Positions 32,938 to 39,519 of a stretch of 44,238 nucleotides of DNA are shown piece by piece. The translations under genes and the position numbers were made by a program. Source of the stretch: Betaproteobacteria bacterium (GTDB lineage Bacteria; Pseudomonadota; Gammaproteobacteria; Burkholderiales; Rhodocyclaceae); assembly GCA_016208415.1 (NCBI GenBank), contig JACQYB010000068.1, positions 1 to 44,238 of the forward strand, in the 5' to 3' direction. Numbering within the stretch: position 1 is the stretch's first letter; the number at the start of each line of letters is the position of its first letter. Below the pieces are notes generated by a model. The model had not been told where the DNA came from. It saw nothing but the letters and a program-made list of their open reading frames with translations, and made no database searches.

Positions 32938-33000
32938 GCCCAACCCGGCAGTCGAGAGGGACTGCGCAAAAGCGCGCAGCCCCTCACTTCTACGTTATGC
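32938..33000 (+). repeat. attC: attC site of cassette 2
   Basis: R'' GCCCAAC (32938-32944) and R' GTTATGC (32994-33000) bound a 63-bp site with an inner hairpin GAGAGGGACTGCGC to GCGCGCAGCCCCTC. R'' pairs with the start of its own cassette (TTGGGC at 32319), and R' starts cassette 3. Confidence 0.93.
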
Positions 33001-33018
33001 GTCTTGACTGTCATCGCC

Positions 33019-33546
33019 ATGGCTAACAATCACCATCCTGTTTGGATTGTCTACGACCTCTACAAGACCGCACGGTTGAACGTGAAGTACCATGCTGCTC
33101 GGCTCAGTCAGGTCGAACGGTACAACTTCGCTATCGAACTGTTGATTGCCGTCACTGCGCCAACCTCTGCCATTACCGGCTTGTGGCTGCTGAAGACTGA
33201 CGCCGGGCAGGAGCTTTGGAAATACATTGCCGCTTTGGCCGCAATTGCCGCCGTTCTAAAGCCACTCTTTCGGCTCCCTCAGCGCATCAAGACTCTGGAA
33301 CAAACGCTTTCGGGGTATCGCGCCTTGGAGTATGACGTAGAGCAAATCGTAAACCGCATTAAGTCCGAGGGTACATACTCCAAAGCCTGCAAAACGATGC
33401 TTGACGAAGCTCAGAAGAAGAAAAAGGCATTGGTCGTTAACCCCGCTGAGAACAATCAAGACAAGAAGCTAATCGAGCGGCTCTATCTTGAAGTCAATAA
33501 CGAACTACCCATGGAGTCTTTCTTTGTCCCGGAGGAAACCGAATGA
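33019..33546 (+). CDS. Cassette 3 gene A: two-TM SLATT-like protein
   Basis: Protein of 175 aa. After a basic amphipathic stretch (YKTARLNVKYHAARLSQVER) come two membrane helices, FAIELLIAVTAPTSAITGLW and YIAALAAIAAVLKPLF. A long cytoplasmic coiled coil follows (LPQRIKTLEQTLSGYRALEY), with a KKKK patch. The layout matches the SLATT two-TM effector domains of nucleotide-signalling defence systems; this is similarity of layout, not a confirmed family match. The stop overlaps the next ATG in ATGA. ATG 33019 was chosen over the TTG at 33004. Confidence 0.72.
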   Translation: MANNHHPVWIVYDLYKTARLNVKYHAARLSQVERYNFAIELLIAVTAPTSAITGLWLLKTDAGQELWKYIAALAAIAAVLKPLFRLPQRIKTLEQTLSGYRALEYDVEQIVNRIKSEGTYSKACKTMLDEAQKKKKALVVNPAENNQDKKLIERLYLEVNNELPMESFFVPEETE

Positions 33547-33701
33547 CCACCCCACCCAACAGACCTACAAATCCACAGCCACAACCGCAGCCTCGACCTC
33601 GGCCACAACCGACACCACAACCGTCTCCCCAGCCCAATACCCAGACGCCTGATCGTATACGTGAGCATGTGGAGCCACCGCGCCCGTGGCCGAAACCGTG
33701 A
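33543..33701 (+). CDS. Cassette 3 gene B: proline-rich small protein
   Basis: A 52-residue product beginning MTTPPNRPTNPQPQPQPRP and ending RPWPKP. It is almost wholly Pro, Gln, Arg and Thr and presumably disordered. The four-base overlap with the two-TM gene and the lack of an attC between them make this a coupled pair within one cassette. It may act as a ligand or regulator of the membrane protein (inference). No signal peptide. Confidence 0.6.
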   Translation: MTTPPNRPTNPQPQPQPRPRPQPTPQPSPQPNTQTPDRIREHVEPPRPWPKP

Positions 33702-33711
33702 AATCTAAGAC

Positions 33712-33780
33712 GCATAACCCTGCGGTCCACCGGACGCTGCGCGATAAAGCCGCGCAGCGCCGGTGACCTCCACGTTGGGC
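33712..33780 (+). repeat. attC: attC site of cassette 3
   Basis: R'' GCATAAC (33712-33718) and R' GTTGGGC (33774-33780) bound a 69-bp site with arms GGTCCACCGG / CCGGTGACC and CGCTGCGCG / CGCGCAGCG. R'' is complementary to the cassette 3 start (GTTATGC at 32994), and the inner arms closely resemble those of cassette 1. Confidence 0.95.
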
Positions 33781-33881
33781 ACGCCGGGCAGTACAGCATT
33801 CGCGTCAACGACCAGTGGCGCGTGTGCTTCCGCTTCGACAGCGGCAGCGCGTATGACGCGGAAATCGTCGATTACCATTGA
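33774..33881 (+). pseudogene. higB: higB toxin, 5'-truncated at the integron boundary
   Basis: In frame from the attC crossover to a TGA at 33879-33881 the sequence reads GHAGQYSIRVNDQWRVCFRF and then DSGSAYDAEIVDYH, the C-terminal third of a HigB/RelE-type toxin. The first 55-60 residues and the start codon are missing. The truncation coincides with G33774|T33775, the attC R' crossover. Confidence 0.85.
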
Positions 33882-33893
33882 AGGAGACCGGCC

Positions 33894-34199
33894 ATGCCGC
33901 GACAAGTCCCCCTGGTGCATCCCGGCGTGATCCTGCTGGAGGACTGGCTCAAGCCGCTGGGCATCAGCCAGTATGCGCTCGCCAAGGCCATCGGCGTGCC
34001 GCCGCGGCGCATCAACGAAATCGTCCATGGCCTGCGCGGCATCACCGTGGATACCGCCTTGCGCCTGGGGGCGTTCTTCGGCACCGATGCGCAGAGCTGG
34101 ATCAACCTGCAAACCCATTACGACACCGAACTGGCGCGCGAGACGATGCAGGATGCGCTGGCGCGCATCCGCCGGTTGGAGTCGTCGCAGGCGTCGTGA
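33894..34199 (+). CDS. higA: HigA-family antitoxin
   Basis: Protein of 101 aa, XRE-type helix-turn-helix (ISQYALAKAIGVPPRRINEI) with the HigA signature VHPGVILLEDWLKPLG at the start and DAQSWINLQTHYDTELARE after it. It represses the higBA promoter and neutralises HigB. An AAGGAGA ribosome site lies 6 bp upstream. It is intact although its toxin partner is truncated, so it is an orphan antitoxin that has also lost its natural promoter. Confidence 0.92.
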   Translation: MPRQVPLVHPGVILLEDWLKPLGISQYALAKAIGVPPRRINEIVHGLRGITVDTALRLGAFFGTDAQSWINLQTHYDTELARETMQDALARIRRLESSQAS

Positions 34200-34225
34200 A
34201 TGGGCGGCATTCAGAAAGCGCACCT

Positions 34226-34384
34226 TCATTGTGCGTCGGATTCGCCGAACACCATCTCCTCGTCCACCTCCGGACTCTCGCCCCGGCTGTAGTCCGCGAG
34301 ACGGTCTTGCGCCTCGCTGGTCCAGGCCGCAGCAGTGCCCGGGTTGAGGCTCGCCTTGCACTTCAGCACTGCCACATTGGCCAC
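34226..34384 (-). CDS. Possible small protein, unknown
   Basis: A minus-strand frame from a GTG at 34384 encodes 52 residues with a plausible acidic composition (SEAQDRLADYSRGESPEVDE, ending MVFGESDAQ). No family recognised and no strong ribosome site. The rest of the 34200-34630 gap carries mixed low-complexity sequence with no gene I can support. Confidence 0.3.
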   Translation of the reverse strand: MANVAVLKCKASLNPGTAAAWTSEAQDRLADYSRGESPEVDEEMVFGESDAQ

Positions 34385-34630
34385 AGAACGGGTGGAAAGC
34401 GGATTGGGGTGGAAGGGGATTTTCCACGCGGGGGCAGCGGTTGGGGCGTGTGGATATGGATGGCGCATGCACGAAGGCCATGCAGGGCGATGCACCCCAT
34501 ACACGTTGTCGATGTTGGCTGGTCCGTGCTTTGGTTGAGCAGCGAAGTCTGTGCATTGATGCAGAATTGCGGCGCCGCCCGTCGTCGGCAGGCGCGCTTG
34601 CCGTAGCCCGGGCGCTACCGCGTCGTCGCG

Positions 34631-35866
34631 TTATGACGTCCGACGTTCCGGCGCCTTGGCTCCTGGACGGGCCGAACCCGACACCATGCGGTACTCCAGC
34701 AGCCGGCACTCCAGCGCACCGTTGAACAGGGGCGTGCGCCGCCTCGCCTTGAGGCGGATGAGACGCGGCAGGTCGGGGTCGGCGGAGAGGATGTAACAGC
34801 GCCAGCCGGCGAAGCGGCGCTTGAGGGCGTCGCCCAGGCGCGGGTAGAAGTCCTCGAGGGGGATGCTGGCCAGCAGCCGCACGCCGTAAGGGGGGTTGGC
34901 CACCAGCACACCCGTCGGGGCGTGCGCCTCCGCGCCCTGCCGCGCTACGAGGGGGCCGTCCCCACCTTGGGGTAGCCCGGGGGCGGTGCGCTCCAGCACG
35001 TCGGCCTGCTCCACGGCGATGGCGTCCTCCAGCCCGGCGGCGCGCAGATTGCGTCGCGCCTGCTCCACCAGCGTGGCATCGGCATCGCTGCCCCAGATGG
35101 CGAGCCTGCCCGGCGCCCGGGCCCGCCCTTGCGCCTCGGCGCGCAGGGCCGCCCAGCCCGCGGCGTCGAAGTTCGACAGGCGCTGGAAGCCGAATTCCCG
35201 GACCAGCCCCGGCGCCCGGTCCAGCGCCATCCACCCCGCTTCCATCAGGAACGTGCCGGCGCCGCACATCGGGTCCAGCAGCGGCTCGCCGGGCTGCCAG
35301 CCGGTGAGCGCGAGGATGCCCGCAGCCAGGTTTTCCTTGATCGGGGCCTCGCCGCCGACGCGCCCGAGGCCCCGCTTGTAGAGCGGCTCGCCGGAGGTGT
35401 CGAGGTAGAGCGTGACCGAGTCGGCGGACAGGAAGGCGTGGACGCGCACGTCCGGCGCCGCGGTGTCCACGTCCGGACGGCGCCCCAGCGTGTCGCGGAA
35501 CTGGTCGCACACGGCATCCTTGATGCGCAGGGTGATGAACTCCAGGCTGCGCAGCGGACTGCGCTGTGCCGTGACGAACACCCGCAGCGTGCGCCGCACC
35601 TCGAACCAGCGCGACCAGGGCAGGTCACGGGCGATGCGGTAGATGTCCTCCTCGCCGCGGTAGCGCCCCTGGCCGACGCGCCACAGTACCCGCGTGGCGA
35701 TCCGGCTCCACAGGTTGGCGCGCATGCACACCGTCCAGTCGCCCGCGAAGCCCACGCCGCCGGGCACCGGCTTGACGTCGCGCGCGCCGAGGGGAGCCAG
35801 TTCGGCGCCGAGGACGGTCTCCAGCCCCCGCGGGCAGGGGGCGAACCACTGTTCGTCGCGCGCCAT
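34631..35866 (-). CDS. rlmL: RlmL-like 23S rRNA guanine-N2 methyltransferase
   Basis: Protein of 411 aa. A short ferredoxin-like/THUMP region (ATRVLWRVGQGRYRGEEDIY) precedes a class I SAM methyltransferase domain: LLDPMCGAGTFLMEAGWMAL for SAM binding and VANPPYGVRL as the catalytic NPPY motif. It matches the N-terminal half of E. coli RlmKL, which makes m2G2445 in 23S rRNA. Between VLERTAP and GVLVANPPY sits a roughly 20-residue insert encoded by a palindromic repeat (34921-34987) that such enzymes normally lack. The start overlaps the hemJ stop (TGATG), so the two are coupled. Confidence 0.88.
   Translation of the reverse strand: MARDEQWFAPCPRGLETVLGAELAPLGARDVKPVPGGVGFAGDWTVCMRANLWSRIATRVLWRVGQGRYRGEEDIYRIARDLPWSRWFEVRRTLRVFVTAQRSPLRSLEFITLRIKDAVCDQFRDTLGRRPDVDTAAPDVRVHAFLSADSVTLYLDTSGEPLYKRGLGRVGGEAPIKENLAAGILALTGWQPGEPLLDPMCGAGTFLMEAGWMALDRAPGLVREFGFQRLSNFDAAGWAALRAEAQGRARAPGRLAIWGSDADATLVEQARRNLRAAGLEDAIAVEQADVLERTAPGLPQGGDGPLVARQGAEAHAPTGVLVANPPYGVRLLASIPLEDFYPRLGDALKRRFAGWRCYILSADPDLPRLIRLKARRRTPLFNGALECRLLEYRMVSGSARPGAKAPERRTS
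34921..34987 (+). repeat. Degenerate GC-rich palindromic repeat inside rlmL
   Basis: On the plus strand the stretch keeps the family order: CCCTGCCGCGCTACGAGGGG, GCCGTCCCCACCTTGGGGTA, GCCCGGGGG. It is read antisense by rlmL and stays open, encoding a Gly/Pro/Ala-rich insert next to the catalytic NPPY loop. Confidence 0.6.
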
Positions 35867-36276
35867 CAGAAGGGTTTCACCACGACGAGGATGGTGACGA
35901 ACAGCAGCATGAGCACCGGCATTTCGTTGAACCAGCGGTACCAGCGGTGACCGTGGCGGTTGCGGCCGGCGGCGAAATCCCGCAGCAGCCTGCCGCAGTA
36001 CAGGTGATAGGCCACCAGCAGCGCCACCAGAACGAGCTTGGCATGGAGCCAGCCGCCGCCGAAGTCGTAGCCCAGCCACAGCCAGGTGCCGAACACCAGC
36101 GCCAGCACGCCCAGCGGCGTCATGAAGCGGTAGAGCTTGCGTTCCATGAGCGCGAGGCGCTCAGCCGTCGCGCCGTCCTCGACCATGGCATGATTGACGA
36201 ACAGCCGCGGCAGATAGAACAGGCCGGCAAACCAGCTCACCACGAACACGATGTGCAGGGTCTTGATCCAGAGCAC
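35866..36276 (-). CDS. hemJ: HemJ-like protoporphyrinogen oxidase (CopD family)
   Basis: Protein of 136 aa from the GTG at 36276, with four membrane segments. The family block WIKTLHIVFVVSWFAGLFYL opens the protein; HAKLVLVALLVAYHLYCGRL and the terminal NEMPVLMLLFVTILVVVKPF follow. HemJ oxidises protoporphyrinogen IX to protoporphyrin IX in the inner membrane. A GGGAGGGG element precedes the GTG; ATG 36294 is in frame but would overlap the upstream gene by 17 bp. Second gene of the SDR-hemJ-rlmL operon. Confidence 0.87.
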   Translation of the reverse strand: MLWIKTLHIVFVVSWFAGLFYLPRLFVNHAMVEDGATAERLALMERKLYRFMTPLGVLALVFGTWLWLGYDFGGGWLHAKLVLVALLVAYHLYCGRLLRDFAAGRNRHGHRWYRWFNEMPVLMLLFVTILVVVKPF

Positions 36277-36277
36277 T

Positions 36278-37174
36278 TCACCCCTCCCGGTCACCGGCGT
36301 TGCAGGCTGCCGCCAGCCCTGCGGTCACGTCCGGATACTGCAGTCTCAACCTGAGTTCGCGCTTCAGCCTGAGGTTGGCGATGCGCCGCGATTCGCCCAT
36401 GAACGAAAGCGTGGCGGCCGGAAGACCGGCTTGCGCCTGCTCGCGGCTGACGCGGGGCGGGCGGGCCAGCCCAAAGGCGTCTGCCAGTTGGTCGTACCAG
36501 TCGCCCATGGCAAGCCGGCTGTCGTCACAGGCGTTGTAGCAGCGTCCCGGGCGGGCGCGAAACAGCGCCAGCGCACACGCCCGGGCGAGGTCGTCGGCGT
36601 GGATGTGATTGGTGAAGACGTCGTCCTCCGGCCGCAGCACCGGCAGGCCGCGGCGCAGGCGCTCCAGCGGCAGGCGGTCGGCGGCGTAGATGCCCGGCGC
36701 ACGCAGCACGCCGACCCGCGTGCCGGTGCGCCGTCCGAACTGCCGCAGGTGCCGTTCGGCATCGCGGCGGCGCCGCGCCCGGGCCGTTTGCGGACGCAGG
36801 GGCCGGGTCTCGTCGATGTCGCGGCCGCAGCAGTCGCCGTATACGCCCGTCGTACTGATGTACGAAATGCGCCGTGGCAAGACCCGCCCGCGCGCCAGCG
36901 CCGCCAGCAGGTGCCGCATGCGCGGGTCGCCGCCGCCCTGGTCGGGCGGCGGCGCCAGATGCAGCACCCATTCGCCGAGACCTGCGAGCCGCGCCAGGGT
37001 GTGCGGCCGGTCGAGATCCGCCGCCACGGGGGTGACCCCCGGCGCGCGCAGTGCCGCCGCCCCGGCCGCATCGCGCACCAGCGCATAGACCCGGAAGCGG
37101 CGCACCAGCCAGGGCAGGGCCCGCCGGGCAACGTCGCCACAACCCACGATCAGCAGTCTCGTTCCATGTCGCAT
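36278..37174 (-). CDS. NAD(P)-dependent epimerase-like SDR protein (YeeZ-like)
   Basis: Protein of 298 aa, an extended short-chain dehydrogenase fold: nucleotide motif LLIVGCGDVARRALPWLVRR, then YISTTGVYGDCCGRDIDET and HIHADDLARACALALF. The YxxxK catalytic pair is not evident, as in the YeeZ/ActC group, whose substrates are unknown. It is the first gene of a minus-strand operon; its stop lies one base before the hemJ GTG. Confidence 0.82.
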   Translation of the reverse strand: MRHGTRLLIVGCGDVARRALPWLVRRFRVYALVRDAAGAAALRAPGVTPVAADLDRPHTLARLAGLGEWVLHLAPPPDQGGGDPRMRHLLAALARGRVLPRRISYISTTGVYGDCCGRDIDETRPLRPQTARARRRRDAERHLRQFGRRTGTRVGVLRAPGIYAADRLPLERLRRGLPVLRPEDDVFTNHIHADDLARACALALFRARPGRCYNACDDSRLAMGDWYDQLADAFGLARPPRVSREQAQAGLPAATLSFMGESRRIANLRLKRELRLRLQYPDVTAGLAAACNAGDREG

Positions 37175-37257
37175 TCAAATCGATACCATGTCGACGGCGC
37201 TTGCCGTACTGCGTGTGCGGTCAGCGCGCCGTCTTCGCGTCCCGCCTTGAACCCAAA

Positions 37258-37400
37258 AACCTCATTTGACGCCGAGAACGCGGAGAAAACCGATGAGAAC
37301 ACAGAGCGTTACGAGGCAAGTCCCATTGCCCCGACGGGTGAGTGTCCGTTCTTGCTCTGCGGCCTCGGTGTCTCTGCGATCTCTGCGTTGAAAGAGGTTC
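37258..37400. repeat. Inverted-repeat element with GCAGAGA-type arms
   Basis: The left end (ACCTCATTTGACGCCGAGAA then CGCGGAGAAAA) and the complement of the right end (ACCTCTTTCAACGCAGAGAT then CGCAGAGACA) are similar over about 35 bp. The stretch would fold into a long imperfect hairpin. CTCTGCG-rich elements of this kind are common between genes in betaproteobacteria. It fills most of the divergent spacer before the reductase gene. Confidence 0.6.
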
Positions 37401-37468
37401 AACTGCGGTTTCAAGGCTGAACCCGGCATAGAATCAGCACCGCGAAATTATCGCACGCCGAAAACGCC

Positions 37469-38500
37469 ATGCCCTTCCAGATCCGCATCGAACCCAGCGG
37501 CCACAGTTTCGAGGCCGCCGCCGACCAGAGCATCCTCCAGGCGGCCCTGGACGCCGGCTTGCACCTGCCCTACGGCTGCCGCAACGGTGCCTGCGGGGCG
37601 TGCAAGGGGCGTGTGCTGGCGGGCGAATTCGATCCCGGCAACGCCCAGGACGGCACCCTGACGGCCGATGAGGTGGCGCGCGGCATGGCGCTGTACTGCT
37701 GTGCCCGCCCGCGCTCCGCCATGACCATCGAGTGCCGTGAAGTGGGCGCCCTGCGCGACATCCCCGTGCGCACCCTGCCCTGCCGGGTGCAGAAGATGGA
37801 GCGCCTGGCGACGGACGTGATGCTGCTGCATCTGCAACTGCCGGCCAACGAACGCCTGCAGTTCCTCGCCGGCCAGTACATCGACATCCTCATGAAGGAC
37901 GGCCGGCGGCGGGCCTTCTCCCTGGCCAACGCGCCGCACGACGACGCCGTGCTGCAGTTGCACCTGCGCCACGTGCCGGGCGGCGCATTTACGGACCACG
38001 TGTTCACGACCATGAAGGAGCGCGACATCCTGCGCATCGACGGCCCCCACGGCACTTTTTTCCTGCGCGAGGACAGCGCCCGGCCGGTCGTTTTCGTGGC
38101 GGGCGGGACGGGGTTCGCGCCCATCAAGGCCATGGTCGAGCACGCGCTGCACCAGCGTATCGCCCGGCCCATGACCCTCTACTGGGGAGCGCGCACGCCG
38201 CCGGACCTCTACATGGCTGGTCTCGCCGCCGGCTGGGCGAGGGAACACGAGCATCTGCGTTTCATCCCGGTGCTGTCGGAAGTACGGCCGGAGCATGGCT
38301 GGAGCGGACGCACGGGGCTCGTGCATCGCGCCGTGATGGAGGACTTCCCCGATCTGTCGGGGCATCAGGTCTATGCTTGCGGGGTTCCCGCCATGATCGA
38401 AGCGGCGCGGGGGGACTTTACCGCCCGCTGCGGGCTGCCGGCGGAGGAGTTCTTCGCCGACGCGTTCACCTACGCGAAAAACGCCGGGGCGGGGGGCTGA
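37469..38500 (+). CDS. 2Fe-2S flavin oxidoreductase, CDP-6-deoxy-delta-3,4-glucoseen reductase-like
   Basis: Protein of 343 aa with three domains. The plant-type [2Fe-2S] ferredoxin domain has cluster ligands in YGCRNGACGACKGRVL and YCCARP. The FAD domain has FAGQYIDILMKDGRRRAFSL, and the NAD domain has VVFVAGGTGFAPIKAMVEHA and YACGVPAMIEAARGDF. It passes electrons from NAD(P)H through FAD to the cluster and a partner oxygenase or dehydratase. The annotation name derives from AscD/E3, but betaproteobacterial homologues stand alone, as here, so the true partner is unknown. No sugar-nucleotide genes are nearby. Confidence 0.9.
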   Translation: MPFQIRIEPSGHSFEAAADQSILQAALDAGLHLPYGCRNGACGACKGRVLAGEFDPGNAQDGTLTADEVARGMALYCCARPRSAMTIECREVGALRDIPVRTLPCRVQKMERLATDVMLLHLQLPANERLQFLAGQYIDILMKDGRRRAFSLANAPHDDAVLQLHLRHVPGGAFTDHVFTTMKERDILRIDGPHGTFFLREDSARPVVFVAGGTGFAPIKAMVEHALHQRIARPMTLYWGARTPPDLYMAGLAAGWAREHEHLRFIPVLSEVRPEHGWSGRTGLVHRAVMEDFPDLSGHQVYACGVPAMIEAARGDFTARCGLPAEEFFADAFTYAKNAGAGG

Positions 38501-38502
38501 GA

Positions 38503-38570
38503 GGTGACGACCCCCACGCTTCGCTGCCCCCCGAGGGGGCTGCATGCCGCCTTGGGGCGGCCCGGCGGCG
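38503..38570 (+). repeat. GC-rich palindromic repeat, intergenic copy
   Basis: A near-consensus copy with, in order, GACCCCCACGCTTCGCTGCC, CCCCGAGGGGGCTGCA and GCCTTGGGGCGGCCCGGCGG. It starts two bases after the reductase stop. With copies inside genes at 8022, 14806, 17803 and 34921 it defines the family. Confidence 0.8.
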
Positions 38571-38640
38571 GCATGGGGCAGGCTCCGCGTTTCCACCAGG
38601 CGGCCTCGTGATCCCATTTCGCCCGCAGAAGCGGCATGCA

Positions 38641-38697
38641 TGTGGGAGCGGGCTTGCCCGCGAAATGGCGGCTATCGTGGGCAAGCCAGCTCCCACA
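38641..38697. repeat. REPIN-like paired REP element
   Basis: The arms TGTGGGAGCGGGCTTGCCCG (from 38641) and GGGCAAGCCAGCTCCCACA (to 38697) form a 57-bp imperfect hairpin ending in GTGGGAGC. Paired REP motifs of this type are moved by REP-associated transposases; none is in the window. Confidence 0.8.
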
Positions 38698-38726
38698 GGC
38701 ATTCGGGTTGTTGTCGCGACCTGGAA

Positions 38727-39437
38727 TTACTCGCCGCCCAGGTAGGCCTCGCGCACCCGCGGATCGTCGAGCAGCGTGGCGGCGGCGTCGGTGAGGGTGA
38801 TGGTGCCGCTTTCCATGACGTAGCCGCGGCTGGCGATCGCCAGCGCCAGCCGGGCGTTCTGTTCCACGAGCAGGATGGTCATCCCCTGCTGCGACACCGA
38901 GCGGATGACCTCGAACACCTTCTGCACCATGATGGGCGCCAGGCCCATGCTGGGCTCGTCCAGCAGCAGCAGGCGCGGCCGGCCCATGAGCGCGCGGCCG
39001 ATGGCCAGCATCTGCTGCTCGCCACCGGAGAGCGTGCCGGCGGTCTGTCGCTGGCGTTCGCGCAGGCGCGGCAGCAGTTCGAAGACGCTCTCCAGGTCGC
39101 GGGCGATCTCGGGCGTGTCGCGGCGCGTGTAGGCACCCATGCGCAGGTTTTCCGCCACGGTGAGGCGGCCGAACACGCCGCGCCCTTCCGGCACCAGGGC
39201 CAGGCCGCGCCCCACCAGGGCGTGGGGCGGCAGGTGGAGGATGTCGTGGCCGTCGTAACGCACGCTGCCCTGGGCGGGCACCATGCGCGCCAGGGCCTTC
39301 AGCGTCGTGCTCTTGCCGGCGCCGTTGGCGCCGATGAGGCACACCACCTCGCCGGCGGCCACCTCGAAATCGATGCCCTTCACCGCCTGGATGCCGCCGT
39401 AGGCCACCTTGAGGCCTTGCACCTGGAGCATGCTCAT
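38727..39437 (-). CDS. livF: Branched-chain amino-acid ABC transporter ATPase LivF
   Basis: Protein of 236 aa. Walker A in LIGANGAGKSTTLKAL, Q-loop region VPEGRGVFGRLTVAENL, signature LSGGEQQMLAIGRALM, Walker B in LLLLDEPSMGLAP, H-loop ILLVEQNARLAL. It is the shorter of the two ATPases that energise Liv uptake at the inner membrane. The start is MSMLQVQ (39437), with MLQVQ (39431) also possible. Last gene of the operon, separated from livG by an 82-bp palindromic-repeat insertion, whereas the other liv genes are packed together. Confidence 0.95.
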   Translation of the reverse strand: MSMLQVQGLKVAYGGIQAVKGIDFEVAAGEVVCLIGANGAGKSTTLKALARMVPAQGSVRYDGHDILHLPPHALVGRGLALVPEGRGVFGRLTVAENLRMGAYTRRDTPEIARDLESVFELLPRLRERQRQTAGTLSGGEQQMLAIGRALMGRPRLLLLDEPSMGLAPIMVQKVFEVIRSVSQQGMTILLVEQNARLALAIASRGYVMESGTITLTDAAATLLDDPRVREAYLGGE

Positions 39438-39519
39438 GGCGCCGCCGGGCCGCCCCAAGGCGCCATGAGCCCCCTCGGGGGGCAGCGAGCCGGATTCATG
39501 GCGAGCGTGGGGGTCGTCG
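39438..39519 (-). repeat. GC-rich palindromic repeat within the liv operon
   Basis: On the minus strand it reads GACCCCCACGCTCGCC, then GCTCGCTGCCCCCCGAGGGG, then GCCTTGGGGCGGCCCGGCGG. It fills the whole livG-livF spacer. It may be transcribed as a hairpin in the operon mRNA. Confidence 0.8.

Larger units (their letters stand above)
30999..33780 (+). mobile_element. Integron cassette array, three cassettes
   Basis: The cassettes run 31000-32318, 32319-32994 and 32995-33774. Each begins with the six bases expected from its own attC R'' box: TTGGGC with GCCCAAC, TTGGGC with GCCCAAC, and TTATGC with GCATAAC. All genes point away from intI. Composition changes strongly between cassettes and is clearly less GC-rich than the flanks, as usual for captured cassettes. 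Confidence 0.93.

Noticed and set aside
30947-33780. CRISPR array in the repeat-rich integron region
   Set aside because: The repeats are attC sites of differing length separated by genes, not short regularly spaced direct repeats.
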